A stretch of DNA of 64,000 bases from Maritalea sp051251695 (GTDB lineage Bacteria > Pseudomonadota > Alphaproteobacteria > Rhizobiales > Devosiaceae), in NCBI RefSeq assembly GCF_051251695.1, contig NZ_JBPOEU010000019.1:8614-72613 (forward strand). Direction: 5' to 3'. The notes beneath the pieces were generated by a model, which was given only the letters and a program-made list of their open reading frames with translations, ran no database searches and was not told the origin of the DNA. Made by a program: the position numbers and the translations under genes. Shown here one piece after another: positions 18,194 to 27,194 of the stretch (position 1 is the first letter of the stretch; the number at the start of each line of letters is the position of its first letter).

Positions 18194-18427
18194 TTAAGAG
18201 GCAGGAACAACGGTCCATCTTTTATTCTTCGAAATCGGCGCACATTCTTCGATTTGGACAATATCACCAGTTTTGGCAACATTAGCTTCATCGTGAGCCT
18301 GATATTTCTTTGAACGACGTACCACTTTTTTCAAAAGTGGGTGTGTGAATCGACGTTCGACGCGCACAACAATCGTTTTATCGTTCTTGTCAGAGACTAC
18401 AGTCCCTTGCAATATACGCTTTGGCAT
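18194..18427 (-). CDS. rpsQ: 30S ribosomal protein S17
   Basis: 77 aa from ATG 18427 (MPKRILQGTVVSDK), with a TAGGAG ribosome-binding site; a TTG one codon upstream is not needed. OB-fold protein with the signature GDIVQIEECAPISKNKRW. 10 bp after rpmC. Confidence 0.97.
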   Translation of the reverse strand: MPKRILQGTVVSDKNDKTIVVRVERRFTHPLLKKVVRRSKKYQAHDEANVAKTGDIVQIEECAPISKNKRWTVVPAS

Positions 18428-18437
18428 CAAGCCGCTC

Positions 18438-18635
18438 CTACTCGCCTGCTACGCTTTTTTCGCGCAGGATTGTTTTCACCCGTGCGACGTCGCGGCGTAC
18501 TTGCCGAATTCGCGCGGTATTTTCAAGCTGCTGAGTTGCACCTTGAAAGCGCAGATTGAACTGCTCTTTCTTAAGGTTTAACAATTCTTGGTTCAGCTCG
18601 TCTGCGGTTTTAGTCCGCACATCATTCGCATTCAT
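18438..18635 (-). CDS. rpmC: 50S ribosomal protein L29
   Basis: 65 aa, a two-helix protein at the tunnel exit and part of the trigger factor and SRP docking site. Contains LLNLKKEQFNLRFQ and the C-terminal RRDVARVKTIL block. 12 bp after rplP. Confidence 0.96.
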   Translation of the reverse strand: MNANDVRTKTADELNQELLNLKKEQFNLRFQGATQQLENTARIRQVRRDVARVKTILREKSVAGE

Positions 18636-18647
18636 CTCATCGATCCC

Positions 18648-19061
18648 TTAGTCGGCGATACGTGTAACAACACGTGTCTTGATCGGCAACTTCATTGCTG
18701 CTAGGCGCAAGGCTTCACGAGCAACTTCGTCCGACACACCGTCGATCTCAAACATGACCCGACCAGGTTTAACCCGAGCGGCCCAATAATCTACAGAACC
18801 CTTACCTTTACCCATCCGGACTTCAGTAGGCTTAGAGCTTACTGGTACATCAGGGAAAATTCTGATCCATACTCGACCCGCCCGTTTCATATGGCGAGTC
18901 ATTGCGCGACGAGCAGCCTCAATTTGGCGCGACGTCACACGTTCTGGCTCTTGTGCTTTAAGGCCGTGAGACCCAAAGTTCAAAGCGCTACCGCCTTTTG
19001 CAACACCGCGAATGCGGCCTTTATGCATTTTGCGGAATTTAGTGCGTTTAGGTTGCAACAT
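18648..19061 (-). CDS. rplP: 50S ribosomal protein L16
   Basis: 137 aa. N-terminus MLQPKRTKFRKMHKGR is canonical; the signature MGKGKGSVDYWAARVKPGR is present. Contacts the A-site tRNA region. 15 bp after rpsC. Confidence 0.97.
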   Translation of the reverse strand: MLQPKRTKFRKMHKGRIRGVAKGGSALNFGSHGLKAQEPERVTSRQIEAARRAMTRHMKRAGRVWIRIFPDVPVSSKPTEVRMGKGKGSVDYWAARVKPGRVMFEIDGVSDEVAREALRLAAMKLPIKTRVVTRIAD

Positions 19062-19076
19062 TTTTCAATATGCTCC

Positions 19077-19793
19077 TTAACCGGCGTTCTGGCGACGCTG
19101 CTGACGCTGAGGTTTCTTATCCCCTGAGCCTTCAGTAGCACGACGTTCGTGTGCCATCGGATCATGTTCAAGAATTTCGCCTTTGAAAATCCAAACTTTA
19201 ATACCGATAATGCCGAATGTTGTTTCGCCTTCTGCAGTACCATAGTCGATATCCGCACGCAAAGTGTGCAACGGAACCCGACCTTCACGATACCATTCAG
19301 TCCGCGCAATATCAGCACCGCCCAAACGACCCGCAACATTCACTCGAATGCCTTGAGCGCCCATGCGCATTGCTGTTTGTACCGAACGCTTCATTGCGCG
19401 TCGGAATGAAACCCGACGTTCAAGTTGCTGTGCGATACCTTGCGCAACCAAAGTTGCATCTGTTTCAGGCTTGCGAACTTCAACAATGTTCAAGTGCACT
19501 TCTGAATCTGTAAACTTACGTACTTTTGCACGAAGCTTTTCAATGTCAGCGCCCTTTTTACCGATCACGATACCAGGACGGGCTGTGTGAATAGACACAC
19601 GACACTTCCGGTGAGGACGCTCGATAACGATCTTAGATACCGCAGCTTGTTTGAGTGTTTCCTCAAGCATTTTGCGGATCTTCAAATCTTCTTGCAACAA
19701 CGTTCCGAATTCGCCTTTGTTGGCGTACCAGCGGCTGTCCCAAGTGCGGTTTACGCCAAGGCGAAAACCAATTGGATTGATCTTATGGCCCAT
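19077..19793 (-). CDS. rpsC: 30S ribosomal protein S3
   Basis: 238 aa. N-terminus MGHKINPIGFRLG, KH domain with VIGKKGADIEKLR, and the C-terminal S3 domain with ADIDYGTAEGETTFGIIGIKVWIF-type ending (here ADIDYG, GIIGIKVWI). Basic Gln/Arg-rich tail. Overlaps rplV by one base. Confidence 0.97.
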   Translation of the reverse strand: MGHKINPIGFRLGVNRTWDSRWYANKGEFGTLLQEDLKIRKMLEETLKQAAVSKIVIERPHRKCRVSIHTARPGIVIGKKGADIEKLRAKVRKFTDSEVHLNIVEVRKPETDATLVAQGIAQQLERRVSFRRAMKRSVQTAMRMGAQGIRVNVAGRLGGADIARTEWYREGRVPLHTLRADIDYGTAEGETTFGIIGIKVWIFKGEILEHDPMAHERRATEGSGDKKPQRQQRRQNAG

Positions 19794-20173
19794 TATGCGG
19801 CCTCCTCAACTTCACGCACAACGATTGTCAAGTGTGAGAAAGGTTTCAAAATCTTTCCTACACGACCACGTGCACGCGGACGAAAACGTTTCATCACAAG
19901 CGATTTGCCGACATATGCTTCAGCAACAACCAATGCGTCTGTATCCAGACCGTGGTTGTTCTCCGCATTGGCAATGGCGCTTTCCAATGTCTTTTTCACG
20001 TCTTTTGCAATCCGCTTAGGAGAGAAAGTCAATTCAGCCAAGGCCTTTTCAACTTTCTTACCACGGATGGTAGTTGCAACGAGGTTCAGCTTTTGAGGGC
20101 TGGTGCGCACTTGGCGCAACACTGCTCGTGCCTCGTTGTCTTTAAGCGAACGTTCCCGCTTTGCCTTACCCAT
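19793..20173 (-). CDS. rplV: 50S ribosomal protein L22
   Basis: 126 aa; the tip of its hairpin lines the nascent-chain tunnel. Typical RQVRTSPQKLNLVA start and the C-terminal RFRPRARGRVGKI signature. Two bases after rpsS; overlaps the rpsC start by one base. Confidence 0.97.
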   Translation of the reverse strand: MGKAKRERSLKDNEARAVLRQVRTSPQKLNLVATTIRGKKVEKALAELTFSPKRIAKDVKKTLESAIANAENNHGLDTDALVVAEAYVGKSLVMKRFRPRARGRVGKILKPFSHLTIVVREVEEAA

Positions 20174-20175
20174 CG

Positions 20176-20454
20176 TTACTTCCTCTTCGCCTTCTTATCG
20201 GCGCCGTGTCCGTAATATGTCCGGGTCGGAGAGAATTCGCCAAACTTGTGGCCAATCATCTCTTCGCTAATATTAACAGGCACGTGTTTCTGGCCGTTAT
20301 AAACACCAAAGGTCAATCCAACAAACTGAGGCAAAATAGTAGAGCGACGGCTCCAGATTTTGATAACCTCGTTGCGGCCGCCTTCGCGGACCTTCTCGGC
20401 TTTTTTGATCAGATATCCGTCTACAAACGGACCTTTCCAAACAGAACGTGTCAT
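20176..20454 (-). CDS. rpsS: 30S ribosomal protein S19
   Basis: 92 aa, head protein of the small subunit. N-terminus MTRSVWKGPFVDGYL and C-terminal signature MIGHKFGEFSPTRTYYGHG. 5 bp after rplB. Confidence 0.97.
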   Translation of the reverse strand: MTRSVWKGPFVDGYLIKKAEKVREGGRNEVIKIWSRRSTILPQFVGLTFGVYNGQKHVPVNISEEMIGHKFGEFSPTRTYYGHGADKKAKRK

Positions 20455-20459
20455 TTGAC

Positions 20460-21299
20460 CTACCTGCCCTTCTTCTGATGACGTGAACGAACAATGAATT
20501 TGTCCGTGGATTTATTTGAGCGTGTACGCTTGCCCTTAGTTGGTTTACCCCAAGGTGTCACTGGGTGACGACCACCAGAAGTACGACCTTCACCACCACC
20601 GTGTGGGTGATCAACCGGGTTCATTGCAACACCACGAACACTTGGACGTTTACCCAACCAGCGATTACGGCCAGCTTTACCAATATTTGTGTTCGAATGG
20701 TCGGCGTTTGAAACCGCACCAACAGTTGCCATACAAGAACCAGGAACAAGACGTTGTTCACCAGAACCCAAGCGAAGAATTGCCATTCCTTGGTCACGGC
20801 CAACATACTGAACATAAGTTCCAGCTGAACGCGCCATTTGGCCACCCTTCAAGGGCTTCATCTCAACATTGTGTACGATCGTACCCACTGGCATACGCTC
20901 AAGTGGCATCGCATTACCTGGCTTCACATCAACCGCATTGCGTGAGGCGACAACTTTATCACCAGCACCCAAGCGCTGTGGCGCCAAGATATAAACTTGT
21001 TCACCGTCTTCATAGTTCACAAGCGCGATGAAGGCTGTACGGTTTGGATCATATTCCAAACGCTCAACAGTACCAACAACGTCATACTTGCGACGTTTGA
21101 AGTCGATCAAACGGTATGACCGCTTAACACCGCCACCTTGGCGACGCATAGTGATGCGACCAGAATTATTTCGACCACCCTTGTTCGTCAAACCAGACGT
21201 CAACTTCTTGACCGGGCCGCCCTTGTGTAGTTCAGAGCGATCAATACCGACCAAAGCACGTTGGCTTGGCGTGGTGGGATTATAATGCTTCAAAGCCAT
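20460..21299 (-). CDS. rplB: 50S ribosomal protein L2
   Basis: 279 aa, needed for subunit association and the peptidyl transferase centre. Contains the signature GVAMNPVDHPHGGGEGR with the conserved His near the active site. 18 bp after rplW. Confidence 0.98.
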   Translation of the reverse strand: MALKHYNPTTPSQRALVGIDRSELHKGGPVKKLTSGLTNKGGRNNSGRITMRRQGGGVKRSYRLIDFKRRKYDVVGTVERLEYDPNRTAFIALVNYEDGEQVYILAPQRLGAGDKVVASRNAVDVKPGNAMPLERMPVGTIVHNVEMKPLKGGQMARSAGTYVQYVGRDQGMAILRLGSGEQRLVPGSCMATVGAVSNADHSNTNIGKAGRNRWLGKRPSVRGVAMNPVDHPHGGGEGRTSGGRHPVTPWGKPTKGKRTRSNKSTDKFIVRSRHQKKGR

Positions 21300-21317
21300 T
21301 TTTTAATCGTCCCTACC

Positions 21318-21611
21318 CTAAAGTCCGGTTGAAAGGTCAATAGACTGACCTTCTACCAAAGTTACGATGGCCTTCTTAACGTCTTTACGTTGACCAACAC
21401 GGCCCTTAAAACGTTTTTCTTTGCCTTTGCGGATCAGCGTGTTGACCGCTTGTACCTTTACAGAGAACAAACCTTCAACAGCAGCCTTAATTTCAGGCTT
21501 AGTCGCGTCAATCGCCACGTCAAAAACAACTTGGTTATGCTCGGAAGCAATAGTTGATTTCTCTGTCACAACTGGGTTGCGAATAATGTTGTATGCGCGT
21601 TCAGTGCTCAT
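21318..21611 (-). CDS. rplW: 50S ribosomal protein L23
   Basis: 97 aa, tunnel-exit protein and docking site for trigger factor. Contains NPVVTEKST and the RNA-binding VNTLIRKGKEKRFKGRVG. Overlaps rplD by 4 bp. Confidence 0.97.
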   Translation of the reverse strand: MSTERAYNIIRNPVVTEKSTIASEHNQVVFDVAIDATKPEIKAAVEGLFSVKVQAVNTLIRKGKEKRFKGRVGQRKDVKKAIVTLVEGQSIDLSTGL

Positions 21612-22228
21612 GAGAAACGTGCCTCCAAGCTTTCCAATGCCGCTTTGGTCAAGACCAATTTAGTGCGACGAAGGATGTCATAAACGTTGATACCTTGAGC
21701 CGGCAAAACATCGATATGCATGATGTTGCTTGCTGCACGAGAGAAGTTCTCGTCCAATTCAGCGCCACCGATAATCAATGCATTGTCAAAACCAAGTGCG
21801 CCAAAAGACTTCAGTAGTGCAGCAGTCTTAGGCTCTTTTGCTTCGGCTTTATCAAGAATGACCAAGTCACCAGATTTTGCTTTGGTAGACAAAGCATGTT
21901 TTAGCGCCATGGCACGAACTTTTTTCGGCAAATCAATCGCATGTGAACGAGTAACCGGACCAAAAGCACGACCACCACCACGGAACTGAGGAACCTTACG
22001 GTTACCGTGACGCGCGCCACCTGAACCTTTTTGGCGTACGAACTTCTTGGTTGTTCCGCGAATATCGGAACGACCTTTAGTTTCGTGCGTACCAGCCATT
22101 TTTTTCAACTGCTGATAACGAACCATACGGTGCAAAATGTCTGCGCGTGGCTCTAGACCAAACACGTCATCTGCAAGCTCAACTTTACCAGCTGCTTTAC
22201 CTTCAAGAGTTGTTACTGACAATTCCAT
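21608..22228 (-). CDS. rplD: 50S ribosomal protein L4
   Basis: 206 aa; also the autogenous repressor of the S10 operon in enterobacteria. Extended tunnel loop KKFVRQKGSGGARHGNRKVP, then the FRGGGRAFGP segment. Overlaps rplC by 1 bp and rplW by 4 bp. Confidence 0.97.
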   Translation of the reverse strand: MELSVTTLEGKAAGKVELADDVFGLEPRADILHRMVRYQQLKKMAGTHETKGRSDIRGTTKKFVRQKGSGGARHGNRKVPQFRGGGRAFGPVTRSHAIDLPKKVRAMALKHALSTKAKSGDLVILDKAEAKEPKTAALLKSFGALGFDNALIIGGAELDENFSRAASNIMHIDVLPAQGINVYDILRRTKLVLTKAALESLEARFS

Positions 22229-22953
22229 TATTCAGCGCCCCCTTCTTGAACTTCTGCTGCTGGTGTAGCTGCTGCTTCAATTGCTTTGAATGAACCAGGT
22301 GTTGGTGCATCCGAAGGAATTGCTTTTTTAACAGCGTCGCGAACCATAATCCAACCGCCTTTTGAGCCTGGCACAGCACCCTGAACCATGATCAAGCCAC
22401 GATCTACATCGGTCTTAATCACTTTAAGGTTCTGAGTAGTTGAACGAACAGCACCCATATGACCAGCCATCTTCTTACCTTTGAAGACTTTACCTGGATC
22501 TTGACACTGACCGGTCGCACCATGTGCACGGTGAGAGATAGAAACACCGTGAGTAGCACGCATGCCGCTAAAGTTGTGACGCTTCATCGCACCGGCAAAA
22601 CCCTTACCGATTGAAGTACCAGACACGTCAACCAACTGACCGATATTAAAGTGGTCGGCCAACATTTCGGCGCCCACATCAATCATGTTGCTTTCCGTTA
22701 CCCGGAATTCAGCCAGCTTGCGCTTAGGCTCAACTTTAGCAACCGCGAAATGGCCACGGCCAGCTCGAGTTACATTCTTTACTTTGGCCGTACCAGCACC
22801 CAATTGGAGCGCTGTATAACCATCTTTGTCCGCCGTCCGCTGAGCGACAACTTGGCAGTTCTGAAGACCGAGAACCGTTACAGGGATGTCTTGTCCATCT
22901 TCTGTAAAGATCCGGGTCATGCCCAGCTTCTGTGCGATCACACCTGAACGCAT
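22228..22953 (-). CDS. rplC: 50S ribosomal protein L3
   Basis: 241 aa, assembly initiator near the peptidyl transferase centre. Signature FSGMRATHGVSISHRAHGA, including the Gln in GATGQCQDPG that is a methylation site in other bacteria. The C-terminus has an Ala-rich extension of about 25 residues. Confidence 0.97.
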   Translation of the reverse strand: MRSGVIAQKLGMTRIFTEDGQDIPVTVLGLQNCQVVAQRTADKDGYTALQLGAGTAKVKNVTRAGRGHFAVAKVEPKRKLAEFRVTESNMIDVGAEMLADHFNIGQLVDVSGTSIGKGFAGAMKRHNFSGMRATHGVSISHRAHGATGQCQDPGKVFKGKKMAGHMGAVRSTTQNLKVIKTDVDRGLIMVQGAVPGSKGGWIMVRDAVKKAIPSDAPTPGSFKAIEAAATPAAEVQEGGAE

Positions 22954-22977
22954 CGGTTTACACCTTTTTCTTTTATC

Positions 22978-23286
22978 TTAAAGTTTGATCTCGACGTCCA
23001 CACCGGCCGCCAAGTCTAACTTCATGAGTGCATCCACTGTCTGTGGAGTAGGCTCAACAATGTCCAAAAGACGCTTGTGAGTCCGAATTTCAAATTGTTC
23101 GCGGCTCTTTTTATTAACGTGCGGCGAACGGTTGACAGTGTATTTGTCAATTCGTGTTGGCAATGGGATCGGGCCACGAACTTGAGCGCCTGTGCGCTTA
23201 GCAGTGTTTACGATCTCACTCGTTGAACTATCGAGTACTCGATGGTCGAACGCTTTAAGCCGGATACGAATGTTTTGACCATTCAT
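22978..23286 (-). CDS. rpsJ: 30S ribosomal protein S10 (NusE)
   Basis: 102 aa. Signature GPIPLPTRIDKYTVNRSPHV. S10 also acts in antitermination with NusB and contacts NusG, which is encoded at 39349-39879. First gene of the S10 operon, 66 bp after tuf with a hairpin in the gap. Confidence 0.97.
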   Translation of the reverse strand: MNGQNIRIRLKAFDHRVLDSSTSEIVNTAKRTGAQVRGPIPLPTRIDKYTVNRSPHVNKKSREQFEIRTHKRLLDIVEPTPQTVDALMKLDLAAGVDVEIKL

Positions 23287-23313
23287 GTCGATGCTTCCTA
23301 AAAATACGCGTCA

Positions 23314-23336
23314 GCGGCACGTTGAAAACGCGCCGC
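23314..23336 (-). promoter_or_regulatory. Hairpin between tuf copy 1 and rpsJ
   Basis: Ten-bp inverted repeat (arms 23314-23323 and 23327-23336, one G-T pair, 3-nt loop) in the 66-bp gap. On the minus strand it is followed about 10 bases later by a T5. It could be a weak terminator or attenuator separating the str and S10 transcription units, or an mRNA processing site. Confidence 0.55.
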
Positions 23337-23351
23337 CTATGCGCTGTTAAA

Positions 23352-24543
23352 TCTACTCGATGATTTTTGAAACGACGCCGGCACCAACGGTACGGCCACC
23401 TTCACGAATAGCGAAGCGCAGTTGAGCTTCCATCGCGATCGGTACGATCAATTCAACATTCATCTCAACACGGTCACCAGGCATCACCATTTCGGTGCCT
23501 TCTGGCAAAGTCACAACACCAGTCACGTCAGTTGTACGGAAGTAGAACTGTGGACGGTAGTTGTCAAAGAATGGCGTATGACGACCACCCTCGTCTTTCG
23601 TCAGAATAATCGCTTCACCAATGAACTTGGTGTGCGGCGTTACTGAACCTGGCTTACAAAGAACTTGGCCACGCTCAACTTGCTCACGATCAACACCACG
23701 GATCAAAGCACCGATATTGTCGCCAGCTTCTCCGCTGTCGAGCAACTTACGGAACATTTCAACACCAGTAACTGTTGTTTTCTGTGTGTCTTTAATGCCA
23801 ACGATTTCAACTTCTTCGCCAACTTTAACAATGCCACGCTCAACACGACCGGTAACAACTGTACCACGGCCAGAAATTGAGAACACATCTTCAATTGGCA
23901 TCAAAAATGGCTGATCAACAGGACGTGCTGGTGTTGGGATAAACTCATCAACAGCCGCCATCAACTCAAGAATTTTGTTCTTGCCGATTTCGTCATCACG
24001 ACCTTCAAGCGCTGCCAAAGCAGAACCTGCAATAATCGGAATGTCGTCACCAGGGAATTCATAAGAAGAAAGAAGCTCACGAACTTCCATTTCAACCAAT
24101 TCCAAAAGCTCTTCGTCATCAACTTGATCAACTTTGTTCAAGAAAACAACAAGCGCTGGAACACCAACCTGACGGGCAAGAAGAATGTGCTCACGTGTTT
24201 GAGGCATAGGGCCATCAGCTGCGTTAACAACCAAAATCCCGCCATCCATTTGCGCCGCACCAGTGATCATGTTTTTCACATAATCAGCGTGACCCGGGCA
24301 ATCAACGTGTGCGTAGTGACGATTGTCTGTCTCATACTCAACGTGAGCAGTAGAAATCGTAATACCACGTGCTTTTTCTTCTGGCGCTTTGTCAATCTCG
24401 TCAAACGCCGTAGCAACACCACCTTGAGCCTCAGCCAATACTTTCGTAATCGCTGCTGTCAATGTTGTCTTGCCGTGGTCAACGTGACCAATCGTTCCAA
24501 TGTTTACGTGCGGCTTGTTCCGCTCAAACTTTTCCTTCGCCAT
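23352..24543. repeat. tuf repeat, unit 1 (1,192 bp)
   Basis: Direct repeat of 45781-46972. Identity appears complete from one base beyond the stop codon to the ATG and ceases abruptly at both ends, as checked by eye over the aligned lines and through the identical shadow frames. This boundary pattern is that of gene conversion between tuf copies. Confidence 0.9.
23353..24543 (-). CDS. tuf: Elongation factor Tu, copy 1
   Basis: GTPase that delivers aminoacyl-tRNA to the ribosome. 396 aa. G1 motif GHVDHGKT at residues 18-25, G3 DCPGH, G4 NKVD, and the switch I and effector segments are intact. Located in the str operon, 51 bp after fusA. The protein is identical to copy 2 at 45782-46972, and the nucleotide sequences also appear identical from ATG to stop, with no similarity outside. 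Confidence 0.99.
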   Translation of the reverse strand: MAKEKFERNKPHVNIGTIGHVDHGKTTLTAAITKVLAEAQGGVATAFDEIDKAPEEKARGITISTAHVEYETDNRHYAHVDCPGHADYVKNMITGAAQMDGGILVVNAADGPMPQTREHILLARQVGVPALVVFLNKVDQVDDEELLELVEMEVRELLSSYEFPGDDIPIIAGSALAALEGRDDEIGKNKILELMAAVDEFIPTPARPVDQPFLMPIEDVFSISGRGTVVTGRVERGIVKVGEEVEIVGIKDTQKTTVTGVEMFRKLLDSGEAGDNIGALIRGVDREQVERGQVLCKPGSVTPHTKFIGEAIILTKDEGGRHTPFFDNYRPQFYFRTTDVTGVVTLPEGTEMVMPGDRVEMNVELIVPIAMEAQLRFAIREGGRTVGAGVVSKIIE

Positions 24544-24594
24544 ATCGCTCTCTCCGTATTTCGTATCAGCGTAGTGCTGGCGTTAAACTCAAAA

Positions 24595-26688
24595 TTAACT
24601 GGCGCTTTGCGCCACAACTTCATCAGCCACTTGTTGTGGCACTTGTGCGTAGTGATCAAACACCATGCTAAACTGGGCACGACCTTGGCTCATTGAGCGC
24701 AATGTATTCACATAACCAAACATGTTGGCCAATGGAACGAATGCATCAATAACCGTAGCATTGCCACGCATGTCTTGACCTTGAACCTGACCACGACGTG
24801 AAGTCAGATCACCAATAATTGAACCGGTATATTCTTCAGGACTAACCGCTTCCACTTTCATGATCGGTTCGAGAAGTTTCGGTCCAGCCATCTTAATAGC
24901 TTCACGGAAACCAGCACGACCGGCCAATTCAAACGCCATCACAGATGAGTCAACATCATGATATGCGCCGTCTTTCAAAGTGAACTTAACGTCAACCAAT
25001 GGGAAACCAGCAATTGGACCGGATGCCATGATAGACTTCGCACCTTTGTGAACACCTGGAATGTATTCTTTAGGAACGTTACCACCAGTAACAGTGTCGT
25101 TAAACTCTAGACCCACGCCTGGTTCACCAGGTTCAATTGTGAACTTGATGCGCGCAAACTGACCAGAACCACCAGATTGTTTCTTGTGGGTATAGTCGTG
25201 ATCTGCAACCTTGGTGATTGTCTCCCGGTATGCCACTTGAGGCTGACCAATATTCGCTTCAACGCCAAATTCGCGCTTCATACGATCCACAAGAATGTCG
25301 AGGTGCAACTCGCCCATACCTGAGATAATTGTTTGGCCGCTCTCTTCGTCTGATTTCACCCGGAAACTTGGATCTTCAGCAGCAAGACGATTAAGCGCGA
25401 GGCCCATCTTTTCTTGGTCAGCTTTAGTCTTTGGCTCCACAGCAATATCAATAACTGGATCTGGGAATTCCATGCGCTCAAGAATTACTTTTGAATTCGG
25501 GGCACAAAGAGTGTCGCCAGTTGTTGTGTCCTTAAGACCAACGATAGCAACAATATCACCAGCATAAGCGTTTTGAATTTGTTCGCGGCTGTTTGAGTGC
25601 ATCTCAAACATACGACCAACACGCTCCTTTTTCTCTTTAACTGTGTTCTCTACAGCAGAACCAGCTTCAAGCGTACCAGAGTAAATACGACAGAATGTCA
25701 ATGAACCCATGTGAGGATCGTTAGCAATCTTAAACGCAAGCATTGAAAATGGCTCATCATCAGAAGCATGACGTGTAACAGGTTCTTCAGTGCGCACGTC
25801 AATACCAGTGATAGCTGGAATATCGATGGGAGACGGCAAGTAATCAACCACAGCATCAAGAAGAGGCTGTACACCCTTGTTCTTAAAGGCAGAACCACAG
25901 AATACTGGGTAGAAAGCTACGTCGATTGTACCCTTACGAACCAATTCACGGATCTTATCGTTAGAAGGCATCACGCCTTCCAAATAAGCTTCCATTGCAG
26001 CTTCGTCTTGATCAACAACAGTCTCGATCAACAATTCACGAAATTCAACAGCTTTGTCTTTCAAGTCGTCAGGGATTTCAACAACATCCCATTCAGCGCC
26101 AAGCGCTTCAGACTTCCAAACAAGAGCGTTCATCTCAATAAGATCAACAACACCAGCAAATTCGTTTTCAGCACCGATTGGCAACTGCATAACAACTGGA
26201 ATAGCACCCAAGCGCTTTTTGATCATATCTACAGAGTTGTAGAAATCAGCGCCGATTTTGTCCATTTTATTGACAAAAACCATGCGCGGCACGTTGTACT
26301 TATCAGCTTGACGCCAAACAGTTTCGGTTTGTGGCTCAACACCTGCGTTCGCATCAAGCAATGCAACCGCGCCATCAAGAACACGCAGTGAACGTTCAAC
26401 TTCAATCGTGAAATCAACGTGTCCTGGTGTATCAATAATGTTGAAGCGACGTTTTTTGCCGTCACGACCAGGCCAGAATGTAGTTGTTGCAGCAGAGGTA
26501 ATTGTTATGCCCCGCTCCTGCTCTTGCTCCATCCAGTCCATGGTTGCAGCGCCATCGTGCACTTCACCAATCTTGTGGCTTTTACCGGTGTAATAAAGGA
26601 TCCGCTCAGTCGTTGTGGTTTTACCCGCATCGATGTGCGCCATGATACCGAAATTGCGATAGTCTTCGATCTTATATTCGCGAGACAT
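24595..26688 (-). CDS. fusA: Elongation factor G
   Basis: Translocation GTPase. 697 aa. G1 motif AHIDAGKTT, G3 DTPGHVDF, G4 NKMDK. Domain IV carries the KKQSGGSGQFA loop that reaches the decoding centre. The only EF-G in the window, in the str operon 21 bp after rpsG. Confidence 0.98.
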   Translation of the reverse strand: MSREYKIEDYRNFGIMAHIDAGKTTTTERILYYTGKSHKIGEVHDGAATMDWMEQEQERGITITSAATTTFWPGRDGKKRRFNIIDTPGHVDFTIEVERSLRVLDGAVALLDANAGVEPQTETVWRQADKYNVPRMVFVNKMDKIGADFYNSVDMIKKRLGAIPVVMQLPIGAENEFAGVVDLIEMNALVWKSEALGAEWDVVEIPDDLKDKAVEFRELLIETVVDQDEAAMEAYLEGVMPSNDKIRELVRKGTIDVAFYPVFCGSAFKNKGVQPLLDAVVDYLPSPIDIPAITGIDVRTEEPVTRHASDDEPFSMLAFKIANDPHMGSLTFCRIYSGTLEAGSAVENTVKEKKERVGRMFEMHSNSREQIQNAYAGDIVAIVGLKDTTTGDTLCAPNSKVILERMEFPDPVIDIAVEPKTKADQEKMGLALNRLAAEDPSFRVKSDEESGQTIISGMGELHLDILVDRMKREFGVEANIGQPQVAYRETITKVADHDYTHKKQSGGSGQFARIKFTIEPGEPGVGLEFNDTVTGGNVPKEYIPGVHKGAKSIMASGPIAGFPLVDVKFTLKDGAYHDVDSSVMAFELAGRAGFREAIKMAGPKLLEPIMKVEAVSPEEYTGSIIGDLTSRRGQVQGQDMRGNATVIDAFVPLANMFGYVNTLRSMSQGRAQFSMVFDHYAQVPQQVADEVVAQSAS

Positions 26689-26709
26689 AATCGTGATACC
26701 CTTTTCGCT

Positions 26710-27180
26710 CTACCAGCGGTAGTGTGAGAATGCACGGTTGGCATCAGCCATCCGGTGCGTATCTTCACGTTTTTTAACAGCTTGGCCGCGACCGTTAAGG
26801 GCGTCCATTAGCTCACCTGACAAACGATCAACCATTGTGTTTTCACCACGGCCGCGAGCAGCAATAATCAACCAACGAATGGCCAAAGCTTGCTGACGCT
26901 CAGTCCGCACTTCCACAGGCACCTGATAAGTCGCACCACCAACACGGCGAGAACGAACCTCAACCGCTGGGCGAATATTATCCAAAGCCGTGTGGAACAC
27001 ACCAACTGGATCTTGTTTCGTACGCTCTTCGACCAAGTCGAATGCACCGTAAACAATACGCTCTGCTGCTGACTTTTTGCCATCAATCATGAGCGAGTTC
27101 ATAAATTTCGTAACGACTAGGTCACCGAACTTTGGATCCGGGTTGACTTCTCGTTTTTCTGCGCGATGTCGACGTGACAT
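26710..27180 (-). CDS. rpsG: 30S ribosomal protein S7
   Basis: 156 aa, assembly initiator of the 30S head and, in E. coli, translational repressor of the str operon. N-terminus MSRRHRAEKREVNPDPKFGD. 14 bp after rpsL. Confidence 0.98.
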   Translation of the reverse strand: MSRRHRAEKREVNPDPKFGDLVVTKFMNSLMIDGKKSAAERIVYGAFDLVEERTKQDPVGVFHTALDNIRPAVEVRSRRVGGATYQVPVEVRTERQQALAIRWLIIAARGRGENTMVDRLSGELMDALNGRGQAVKKREDTHRMADANRAFSHYRW

Positions 27181-27194
27181 ATTACAACAGCTCC

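Noticed and set aside
24124..24696. 190-aa plus-strand ORF opposite tuf copy 1 (and a twin at 46553-47119)
   Set aside because: Antisense shadow of the tuf codon pattern; it exists twice only because tuf does.
25768..26391. 207-aa plus-strand ORF opposite fusA
   Set aside because: Shadow frame of a highly conserved gene, with no recognisable protein features.
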